A DNA stretch of 64,000 nucleotides from Pseudomonas sp. 21 (GTDB lineage Bacteria; Pseudomonadota; Gammaproteobacteria; Pseudomonadales; Pseudomonadaceae): positions 740,756-804,755 of the forward strand of contig NZ_JYOA01000007.1 in NCBI RefSeq assembly GCF_000955805.1, given 5' to 3'. The position numbers were made by a program, and so were the translations under genes. Under the pieces are notes generated by a model. It saw only the letters and a list, made by a program, of their open reading frames with translations, did no database searches and was not told the origin of the DNA. Below are positions 8,445 through 15,961 of this stretch, piece after piece. Position 1 is the stretch's first letter, and every line of letters begins with the position of its first letter.

Positions 8445-8566
8445 GTCGTTCTTGTTGGATTGAAAAGGGTGGGGTATTTAAACACAATGCGTCGCAGCAA
8501 GCCTGCGTGCCGATTGCGGCGCAATCTGTGCGGATCATCGCCCAAACATAAGAAAAAAGAGCTGGT

Positions 8567-9304
8567 ATGCGCCTATTTGATGTCTTGTTCGGAACCTCCC
8601 GAAAAGCCCCCCAGCCCCCGGAAGACCTGGTTCTCATGGTGGTCGGCATGCACCGCAGCGGCACCAGTTTCCTCACCGGCTCCCTGCAGGAGTCCGGCCT
8701 GGAACTGGGCAAGCACAGCACCTGGAACCCCCACAATCTCAAGGGCAACCGCGAGAATGGCGATATCGTCGCGTTCCACGATGCGATGCTCGCCGCCCGA
8801 GGGCATGCCTGGGACAACCCGCCCAGCGTGGCGCCGGTCTGGACCGAGGCCGAATACGTCGCCGCCCGCGAGCTGATCGACGGTTATGACGGTGTGAAGC
8901 GCTGGGGCTTCAAGGACCCGCGCGCGCTGCTGGCCGTCGAAGGCTGGCAGGAGCTGATTCCCAACCTGCGTTTCGTCGGCATCTTCCGCCACCCTTCGGC
9001 GGTCGCCGACTCCCTCCAGGCTCGTGGCGGCATGCCGCGCGAGCAGGCGCTGGGCCTGTGGAAGGCCTACAACAGCCGCCTGCTCGAACTGCACGGCCGG
9101 GTGAAATTCCCGGTGCTGTGCTTCGATCAGGACGAGGACAGCCTGCACCGGCAGCTCGACGACGTGCTGCGCCGGTTCGGCCTGCAGCCTCCGGCGTCGG
9201 AGCGGTTCTTCAGTTCCGAACTCAAACATCACCGGCACGGCGACGAGAACCTCGCGCCCGAGCTGGATGCCATGTATCAGGCTCTCAAAGCCATCGCAGA
9301 CTGA
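8567..9304 (+). CDS. Sulfotransferase family protein (PAPS-dependent)
   Basis: This 245-residue protein has the two PAPS-binding elements of the sulfotransferase superfamily: the 5'-phosphosulfate loop GMHRSGTS (27-34) and the 3'-phosphate segment RHPSAVADS (141-149). A KDPR motif lies between them. It should transfer sulfate from PAPS to a hydroxyl group, most simply on a sugar of the glycan made by the neighbouring genes. It is the first gene of a plus-strand run (sulfotransferase, two glycosyltransferases, acyltransferase) with tight spacing. The acceptor is inferred from context only. Confidence 0.85.
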   Translation: MRLFDVLFGTSRKAPQPPEDLVLMVVGMHRSGTSFLTGSLQESGLELGKHSTWNPHNLKGNRENGDIVAFHDAMLAARGHAWDNPPSVAPVWTEAEYVAARELIDGYDGVKRWGFKDPRALLAVEGWQELIPNLRFVGIFRHPSAVADSLQARGGMPREQALGLWKAYNSRLLELHGRVKFPVLCFDQDEDSLHRQLDDVLRRFGLQPPASERFFSSELKHHRHGDENLAPELDAMYQALKAIAD

Positions 9305-9319
9305 TCCGGGGGTTGTGTC

Positions 9320-10243
9320 ATGCCCATCTTTCGTCGCGCGCCGCGCCTGAGCGTCGTGGTCATCGTCTACAAGATGCCCGAGCAGGCCGACAAGACGTTG
9401 CAATCGCTCAGCCCAAGCTATCAGCACGGCGTAAACGAGCGCGACTATGAAGTCATAGTCGTCGAGAACCATTCCGACCGTCTGCTGGGCCGCGAGCGCG
9501 CCACCCGGCACGCGGGCAACGTGCGCTATTTCCACCGTAATGAAACCGAACGCACGCCTGTGCACGCCATCAACTTCGGCGCCGCCCAGGCCCGTGGCAG
9601 TCACGTCGCGATCATGATCGACGGCGCGCGGATGCTCTCGCCCGGCGTGCTCCGCCATGCGCTGGATGCCTTCCGCCTCGACGCGGAAGCGGCAGTCTCG
9701 GTGCCCGGTTACCACATCGGTCACAAGCTGCAGCAGGTCGCGGTGAACGAGGGCTACAACGAAGACGCCGAACAGGTGCTGCTGCAAAGCATCGAGTGGC
9801 CGAGCAACGGTTATCGCCTGTTCGACATCGCAGTGCTCAGCGGTTCCTGCCAGGGCGGCTTCTTCCAGGCCAACTACGAGAGCAATTTCATCGGTATGTC
9901 GATGCGCAAATGGAAGGCGCTGGGCGGGGTGAATCCTCGCTACAACGACTTCGGCGGCGGCAACGCCAACCTGGACCTCTACAAGCGCCTGCTGGAATAC
10001 CCGAACACACCGTTCTACCTGCTCTACAGCGAAGGTTCGTTCCACCAGTTCCACGGCGGCGTGACCACCGGCACCCTGCGCGAGGAGCGCGAGCGGGTCT
10101 ACAAGCTGCTCGATGAACAGGACAAGCAGATCCGTGGCGACAACCGCACGCCGCCCAGCGTGCGGCCGATCCTGCTGGGCTCCGCGCACCCGCACATCTT
10201 CCGCTTCCTCAATCATTCGCTGAACCGGGTGCAAGCCGTATGA
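9320..10243 (+). CDS. Family 2-like glycosyltransferase
   Basis: This is a soluble GT-A fold glycosyltransferase of 307 residues: LSVVVIVYKMPEQADKTL at the N terminus, DYEVIVVENHS and then IMIDGARM where the donor and metal site would lie. A DGA replaces a classical DxD. It is clearly homologous along its whole length to the first half of the next protein (for example the GSFHQFHGGVTT and GSFHQLHGGVTT segments). Its stop overlaps the next start by 4 bp (ATGA), so the two are translationally coupled. Sugar donor and acceptor are unknown. Confidence 0.82.
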   Translation: MPIFRRAPRLSVVVIVYKMPEQADKTLQSLSPSYQHGVNERDYEVIVVENHSDRLLGRERATRHAGNVRYFHRNETERTPVHAINFGAAQARGSHVAIMIDGARMLSPGVLRHALDAFRLDAEAAVSVPGYHIGHKLQQVAVNEGYNEDAEQVLLQSIEWPSNGYRLFDIAVLSGSCQGGFFQANYESNFIGMSMRKWKALGGVNPRYNDFGGGNANLDLYKRLLEYPNTPFYLLYSEGSFHQFHGGVTTGTLREERERVYKLLDEQDKQIRGDNRTPPSVRPILLGSAHPHIFRFLNHSLNRVQAV

Positions 10244-12063
10244 CCGCCTTCCACGAGAAGCGCCCGCTGCTGTCGATCATCGTCATCGCCTATGACATGC
10301 CGCGCCAGGCGCTCAACACCCTGATCAGCCTTGCGCCGGACTACCAGCAGGGCGTCGACGCCGACGACTACGAAGTCATCCTGGTGGAGAACCGCTCGCA
10401 GCGGAACATGGACGCCGAGGCCATTGCCCGGCTGCCTGGAAACTTCCGTTACTACCTGCGCGACGAAGCGGGCGTATCGCCCGCGCCGGCGATCAACTTT
10501 GGCGTTGCCCAGGCGCGCGGCCGCTTCATCGGGTTGATGATCGACGGTGCCCGCCTGGTGACTCCGGGCGTGGTCAAGTACGCGCTGATGGCGTTCCGCA
10601 TGACCCCCGACGCCATGGTGGTGGTGCCTGGTTACCATCTGGGGGAGAACGAGCAACAGTTTCACCTTACCCACGGCTATTCCGAAGAGGCCGAGCAGCA
10701 GTTGCTGGCGGATATCGGCTGGCCGGAGTCGGCCAATGGCTATCGGTTGTTCGATATTTCCTGCTGGAGCGGTGCCAACCCGAACGGCTATTTCCACCCG
10801 TTCATGGAAAGCAACTGCCTGTTCATCAACGCCCAAGTGTTCCGGGACATCGGCCGCGCCGATGAGCGCTTCGACATGCCGGGCGGCGGTGCACTGAATC
10901 TCTATCTGTACCGCAAGGCCGCCATGCACCCGCGCACCCAGTCGGTGATGCTGGTGGGCGAGGGGTCCTTCCACCAGCTGCACGGCGGCGTCACCACCTC
11001 CGAGGTGGAGGGCCGCGAGGAGCTGCTCAAGCGCCAGAGCGACCAGCTTTGCGAGCTGCTCGGCGAGCCTTTCCGTTCGCCGACGGTAGAGCCGATCCTG
11101 CTTGGCCAGGCGAAGGCGCCCAGCTTGCGCTATCTGGAGCGTTCGGTGCAGCGCGGTATGGACCGCGTACAACGCTGTGCCGGACGCCAGGAAGACCCGT
11201 TCGCCGATCAGGCGCTCAAACCAGAATTCCGCCTAGCCCCGGTGCAGACACCGGTGCGGATCATCGCTCCTCGACCATTCGTTTCCGGAGAAGGCCAGAT
11301 CATGAAGACCCTCTACATGCCCCCGTCGATCAAGCATTTCGAGCCGCTGCACATGGTCTTCAGCACCTGGGTGGACCACCTGCCGTTCGGCTACGACCTG
11401 GTGACCGCACTTCGGCCCAAGATGCTCGTGGAGCTGGGTACGCACAAGGGCCTGTCCTACTTCACCTTCTGCCAGGCAATGAAGGAGAACGACATCGATG
11501 GCGTCTGCTATGCCGTGGATACCTTCGAAGGCGACGCTCACACCGACAAGTACGACGAATCGGTGTTCAACGCGGTCAACAACCACAACCGCCAGCACTA
11601 CCACGGCTTTTCCTACCTGATGCGGATGTTCTTCGAGGACGCGCTCAAGCACTTCGACGACGACAGCATCGAGTTGCTGCACATCGATGGATTCCATACC
11701 TACGAAGCGGTGAGCGCCGACTTCGCCAACTGGTATCCGAAGGTGAAGCCGGGCGGCATCATCCTGTTCCACGACGTCATGGCCCGCCTGCAGGACTTCG
11801 GCGCCTGGAAGTTCTGGGACGAGACCCGTGGCCAGCACGAGACCTTCACCTTCAACCACGGCTTCGGCCTGGGCGTACTGCGCAAGCCGGGCGGCGATCG
11901 CAGCAACGACCATCCGCTGCTCAAGTTGCTGTTCGAAGATGCCAAGGCCGACGAAGGTGCTGGCCTGCGATCCTTCTACGTACACGCCAGCAAGCACCTG
12001 GAAAACACCCGCAAGCTCAAGCGCCTGACCCAGGGCCAGCCGCAGCAGCAGCCGGCCACCTGA
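10240..12063 (+). CDS. Fusion of glycosyltransferase family 2 and SAM-dependent methyltransferase
   Basis: The product is a two-domain protein of 607 residues. Residues 1-~320 are a GT-A glycosyltransferase paralogous to the preceding gene product. After a linker (about 325-360), residues ~365-590 form a class I SAM methyltransferase of the Methyltransf_24 type, with the glycine loop VELGTHKGLSYFTF and the LLHIDGFHTYEAVSADF and KPGGIILFHDV strands. The combination suggests a transferase that adds a sugar and methylates it or the chain end. Methylation commonly terminates ABC-exported O-polysaccharides, but here the ATPase lacks the domain that reads such caps. Confidence 0.82.
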   Translation: MTAFHEKRPLLSIIVIAYDMPRQALNTLISLAPDYQQGVDADDYEVILVENRSQRNMDAEAIARLPGNFRYYLRDEAGVSPAPAINFGVAQARGRFIGLMIDGARLVTPGVVKYALMAFRMTPDAMVVVPGYHLGENEQQFHLTHGYSEEAEQQLLADIGWPESANGYRLFDISCWSGANPNGYFHPFMESNCLFINAQVFRDIGRADERFDMPGGGALNLYLYRKAAMHPRTQSVMLVGEGSFHQLHGGVTTSEVEGREELLKRQSDQLCELLGEPFRSPTVEPILLGQAKAPSLRYLERSVQRGMDRVQRCAGRQEDPFADQALKPEFRLAPVQTPVRIIAPRPFVSGEGQIMKTLYMPPSIKHFEPLHMVFSTWVDHLPFGYDLVTALRPKMLVELGTHKGLSYFTFCQAMKENDIDGVCYAVDTFEGDAHTDKYDESVFNAVNNHNRQHYHGFSYLMRMFFEDALKHFDDDSIELLHIDGFHTYEAVSADFANWYPKVKPGGIILFHDVMARLQDFGAWKFWDETRGQHETFTFNHGFGLGVLRKPGGDRSNDHPLLKLLFEDAKADEGAGLRSFYVHASKHLENTRKLKRLTQGQPQQQPAT

Positions 12064-13224
12064 GTGGTGAGCGAGGCTGCCGAAGCCCGGGCGGCGCTGC
12101 GCCAACCGGCCAGCTACCTGCCTGAACTGGAATCCCTGCGTGGCTGGGCGATCCTGCTGGTGGTCGGCTTCCATTACTTCGGCATCCTCGCCCTGGCCGA
12201 ACGGCCGAACAACCCACTGTGGGTGACCCTGCTCGGCGGGGGCAATACCGGCGTCACGCTGTTCTTCGTGCTCAGTGGCTTCCTGCTGTCGCGGCCCTTC
12301 CTGCAGGGGCTGCGAGATGGCCAGCAGGTGAGTATCCAGCGCTTCTATACGGCACGCTTCTTCCGCATTGTGCCGCTCTACTACGCAGCGGTATTGCTGG
12401 CCTGGGGCATGACGCAGAAGGCGGCGGCCCTCAAGGCTCTGCTGTTCATACCGATCGGCTTCCAGGCCTTCCCGTTCAGCGTGCCCTGGTGGTCGCTGTG
12501 CACCGAGATCCAGTTCTACCTGCTGCTGCCCTGGGCCATGTGGCTGCTGCGCTATCGTGTCGGGCGCTGGCTGGTGGCTGGCGCGCTCCTGGCGTGGGCG
12601 GTGGCGCACGTCTACCTGTTCCATTCGCCGGGCTGGCTGTCGCCGAGCAACTTCTGGGAGAACTCGCTGTTCGGCCGGGCCGGTGCGTTTCTCGTCGGCG
12701 CGGCCTGCGCCGGGATCAGCCTCGGGCGGGGCTATGACTGGCTGCGCGAACGGGCGCTGGTCTGCGCCGTGCTGCTGGCCGGCTGCCTGCTGGGTCTGGG
12801 CCGCCTGTGGCTGTGGTTCTCGCTGAGCGGGGAGCGCAATGCCCTGCAGGCCCTGCCGATGTATCACAACATCGAGTCAGCGCTCTGGGGTGGGGCGATG
12901 CTTGCATTGCTGGCGCTGAGCTGGCGGATCAAGGCGCTGCTGGCCAATCCGTTGCTGGATCACTTCGGGCGCATTTCCTACTCGCTCTATCTGATCCATG
13001 TTCCGGTGCAGTTCTATTGCCTGTATCCGCTGAAGGCCGCCGGCATGACGCTGGATGCGCACTCCGACGCCTATCTGCTGCGCATTGGTGTCAGCCTTGC
13101 GCTGTCCTGGGCTCTGGCATGGGTGAGCTATCGCCTGGTGGAAATGCCCTTCCTGCGCCTGAAGTCCCGCCTGGCGACCTACTCCGGGCGCGCCCCCTGG
13201 GCGCGCCGTGCCGCCGACGCCTGA
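12064..13224 (+). CDS. Membrane acyltransferase family 3 (OafA/YrhL-like)
   Basis: This polytopic inner-membrane protein has 386 residues and about ten hydrophobic segments. The N-terminal ESLRGWAILLVVGFHYFG contains the arginine and histidine (H37) typical of acyltransferase-3 enzymes, which O-acetylate cell-surface sugars. LYLIHVPVQ and YRLVEMPF near the C terminus also fit the family. The start is a GTG directly after the stop of the fusion gene with no spacer, indicating coupling. It lacks the extra periplasmic SGNH domain of longer OafA proteins. Confidence 0.85.
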   Translation: MVSEAAEARAALRQPASYLPELESLRGWAILLVVGFHYFGILALAERPNNPLWVTLLGGGNTGVTLFFVLSGFLLSRPFLQGLRDGQQVSIQRFYTARFFRIVPLYYAAVLLAWGMTQKAAALKALLFIPIGFQAFPFSVPWWSLCTEIQFYLLLPWAMWLLRYRVGRWLVAGALLAWAVAHVYLFHSPGWLSPSNFWENSLFGRAGAFLVGAACAGISLGRGYDWLRERALVCAVLLAGCLLGLGRLWLWFSLSGERNALQALPMYHNIESALWGGAMLALLALSWRIKALLANPLLDHFGRISYSLYLIHVPVQFYCLYPLKAAGMTLDAHSDAYLLRIGVSLALSWALAWVSYRLVEMPFLRLKSRLATYSGRAPWARRAADA

Positions 13225-13230
13225 GGCCCG

Positions 13231-14022
13231 TCAGGCCGGGACGTCACGCCAGTGGGTCGCGAAGCCGGGTTGAGCTTCACCTTCGGGGCGGCCGTTGGTG
13301 TAGTAGTACAAGGCCAGGGAACGGCGGTAGACGCCATCGGGGCAGGTCAGCGGATGCGGATGACCGTGGAAGGAGCTGGACGTCGTGCTGAACACCACGC
13401 AGCGGTTGGCAATCGGCAGCACGCGAAGAGGCGGGCCGGCCATCTCCGTGTCCCACAGTTCGAGGTGGCCACCGTAGCTTTCCGGCCATTCTTCGTTCAG
13501 GTAGATCAGTACGTTGATCCGGCGATCCAGGCCGAAGTCGCGGTGTGTCGCGAAGTCGGTATGCACCTTGAGGAAGCCGCCGCGGGAAATCTGGTGAATC
13601 CCTGCGCCGCGCAGGTTGGGGTCGGGGATCAGGTTGGGGATACCGGTCAGTTGCGCCAGGTAATCGAGGAACGCGTGGGAATTGAGCTCCCAGAACAATT
13701 GGCGGTAGGTCGGCGGCATGCGCAGGGGATCGCGGATGTTGCGCTTGTCCTTCTGCACGTATTCGCCGCTGGCCTTGTCGGTGTGCGTGGCGTTGTTCCA
13801 CAGCGGATCGTTCTGATCGTGCGGGTACTCCTGAAGCAGCCGCGAAAAGGTCGACGGGGGCAGAAAGTCGTCGATGACGATATGCGGGAAGGGGGCATTG
13901 CCGGCATAGTTCGGTGCCTGGCCGGCGACCTTGGTGGTCAGGGCGGAATAGTCCAGCAGCAGTCCATCGGACGGAGCGCTGGCTTCGCCGTTGCTCTTTG
14001 GGGTGAAGAGATTCTTAAGCAT
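13231..14022 (-). CDS. 2-oxoglutarate/Fe(II)-dependent oxygenase (prolyl-4-hydroxylase-like)
   Basis: The gene encodes about 263 residues from ATG 14022 (a GTG at 14037 is an alternative). Counting from that GTG, the facial triad is visible as H159-x-D161 in LKVHTDFATH and a distal histidine near 224 in STTSSSFHGHPHPL, with an arginine about 15 residues later in YRRSLALYYY for 2-oxoglutarate. It is related to bacterial P4H-type hydroxylases, some of which act on sugars or on peptides in biosynthetic clusters. Its place inside the glycan island, on the opposite strand, suggests hydroxylation of a glycan or its carrier, but the substrate is open. Confidence 0.8.
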   Translation of the reverse strand: MLKNLFTPKSNGEASAPSDGLLLDYSALTTKVAGQAPNYAGNAPFPHIVIDDFLPPSTFSRLLQEYPHDQNDPLWNNATHTDKASGEYVQKDKRNIRDPLRMPPTYRQLFWELNSHAFLDYLAQLTGIPNLIPDPNLRGAGIHQISRGGFLKVHTDFATHRDFGLDRRINVLIYLNEEWPESYGGHLELWDTEMAGPPLRVLPIANRCVVFSTTSSSFHGHPHPLTCPDGVYRRSLALYYYTNGRPEGEAQPGFATHWRDVPA

Positions 14023-14040
14023 TTTTCGGGAATTCACTGA

Positions 14041-15948
14041 ATGTTGTTCTTTTCCACGCGAGCGGCAGCTGCGCTCACGACCCGACTAGCCATTACCTGG
14101 CTGATTCTGCTTGCCATGGTCCCTGTGAGCAATGCTCAGGATCAAGGCGCGAAACCGAACATCCTGTTCATCCTGGCCGACGACTTGGGCGTCAACGATA
14201 TCGGCGCCTGGGGTGACGGCAAGGCGCCCACGCCGACCCTGGACCAGCTCAGCCGCGAATCGCTACGCTTTCGCCAGCACTATACCGACAGCACCTGCTC
14301 GGTCAGCCGGGCGGCGCTGATCACCGGGCGCGCACCGGTCAGCGTCGGTTTCGAGCCCAACGGCCTGGGCCTGTCGCCGGACCTGCAGACCTTGCCCAAA
14401 TCACTCAAGGCCCTGGGCTACAGCACCCACCATATCGGCAAATGGCACGTGGGCGAGGCCCTGGAGTACCCGCAGATCCGCCCCAACCACCAGGGCTTCG
14501 ATGACTGGTTTGGCATGCTCAATCACTTCGTGCTGCACGGGCCGGACAAGAACGGCAAGCTGGTGAACGGACCGCCGACCTACTACAACCCCTGGCTGGA
14601 AACCGACGACGGCCCGCCGGTGCAGTACCAGGGGCACCTGGACGATATCCTCACCGACCGCGCCATCAGCCTGATCCAGCAGGGCCAGCAGCATGGCAAG
14701 CCCTGGTTCATCAACCTGTGGCTGTTGTCGCCGCATCATCCTTTCCAGCCCTCCGAGACCTTCAAGAGCCAGTTCCCCGACACCGATGAGGGCCGCTACC
14801 TGGCCGTGCTGAAACAGCTGGACCATAACGTCGACCGCCTGCTCGAAGCGTTGCGCACCAGTGGCCAGCTGGACAACACACTGGTGGTCTTCACCAGCGA
14901 CAACGGCAGCCCGAACCTGGCCCGCGACAGCAATTGGCCGCTGGCCGGGACCAAGATGACCTACCTCGAGGGCGGCGTGCGCACGCCGCTGCTGGTGCTC
15001 TGGCCCGGTCATCAGGGTAACGCGGACGTGACTGGCATCAGCCACATCACCGACCTCTACCCGACGCTGGTCGGCATGGCGGGCGGCAAGGCGCCGGCCG
15101 GGCTGACCGGGCGCGACCTGTCCGGTTACCTTGCCAAGGGCCAGCCTCTGCCCAAGGTCGATGCGCTCTACTGGGCGGCGGATGTGATGACCTGGGGCAT
15201 GACCTACGGCGGCCACCTGACCGGCCGCGGCCTGTTCTACCGGCCCACGCTGGGCAAGCTGGAGAGCCACCCGGTCACCGGCCCGCTGGGGGTGAGCGCG
15301 ACCAGCGCCGAAGCCTTCGAGCCGATCGGTCGCGATGAAGCCCTGAGTCTGTTGCGCGCCTGGGAGCAGAAATACCGACCCATCCCGCTGACCTGGCATC
15401 CCGCTGTCGGCAAGAGGCCGGCCTTCCTCAGTGGCCGCGACTACCAGCGTGCGCCGGTCCACGGCGCCTACAGCCTGGGGCTGGGCTTGGGCAAGGCGCG
15501 AGTAGATGGCGCGCGGCAGGTCCTGGTCGAGCAGGAAGGGCTATGGGGCATGGCCATCGACAAGGGGCGCGTAGAAGTGTGGCGTGGCCCGCTGCGCCTG
15601 CAGAGCGAGCCTGTAGCGCTGGAGGGCCAGTGCAATGCCCTGGTGGCCAGCTTCAACGTGAAGCCCTATTCGAAGTTCCCCTTCCCGGGGCCGGAAAAGG
15701 GCGCGCTGACGGTTTACCTCAACGGCAAGGTCATCCTGCAATCCCAGGAGCCGATGCCGCGACCGGAAACCGCCGAGCCGCTGGCGCACCCGACCTACAT
15801 CGGGGCTTCGGCCAACGGCGGGGATCGTTTCGCCGGCAGGATCGCCAAGCCGCTGCTGGTGGACAAGTTCATGCTGCCGCAGCTCGATGGCTACGGCCTG
15901 GACGACATGCAGGCGACGATCTGCCCGTCCAGCACCGCCGCTCGCTGA
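14041..15948 (+). CDS. Periplasmic sulfatase (arylsulfatase-like) with variant active-site motif
   Basis: The product is a 635-residue type I sulfatase with an N-terminal signal peptide (cleavage probably after SNA near residue 32). Metal ligands are visible in FILADDLG (D47, D48) and TSDNGSP, and GKWH (K134, H136) is present. The formylglycine site reads C86-S-V-S-R90 followed by AALITGR; the usual proline (C-x-P-x-R) is valine. It should hydrolyse sulfate esters in the periplasm if C86 is converted to formylglycine. With the sulfotransferase at 8567 it forms an install/remove pair, or it could scavenge sulfur. It starts only 18 bp from the divergent oxygenase gene. Confidence 0.85.
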   Translation: MLFFSTRAAAALTTRLAITWLILLAMVPVSNAQDQGAKPNILFILADDLGVNDIGAWGDGKAPTPTLDQLSRESLRFRQHYTDSTCSVSRAALITGRAPVSVGFEPNGLGLSPDLQTLPKSLKALGYSTHHIGKWHVGEALEYPQIRPNHQGFDDWFGMLNHFVLHGPDKNGKLVNGPPTYYNPWLETDDGPPVQYQGHLDDILTDRAISLIQQGQQHGKPWFINLWLLSPHHPFQPSETFKSQFPDTDEGRYLAVLKQLDHNVDRLLEALRTSGQLDNTLVVFTSDNGSPNLARDSNWPLAGTKMTYLEGGVRTPLLVLWPGHQGNADVTGISHITDLYPTLVGMAGGKAPAGLTGRDLSGYLAKGQPLPKVDALYWAADVMTWGMTYGGHLTGRGLFYRPTLGKLESHPVTGPLGVSATSAEAFEPIGRDEALSLLRAWEQKYRPIPLTWHPAVGKRPAFLSGRDYQRAPVHGAYSLGLGLGKARVDGARQVLVEQEGLWGMAIDKGRVEVWRGPLRLQSEPVALEGQCNALVASFNVKPYSKFPFPGPEKGALTVYLNGKVILQSQEPMPRPETAEPLAHPTYIGASANGGDRFAGRIAKPLLVDKFMLPQLDGYGLDDMQATICPSSTAAR

Positions 15949-15961
15949 CGGGACTGGAGGC

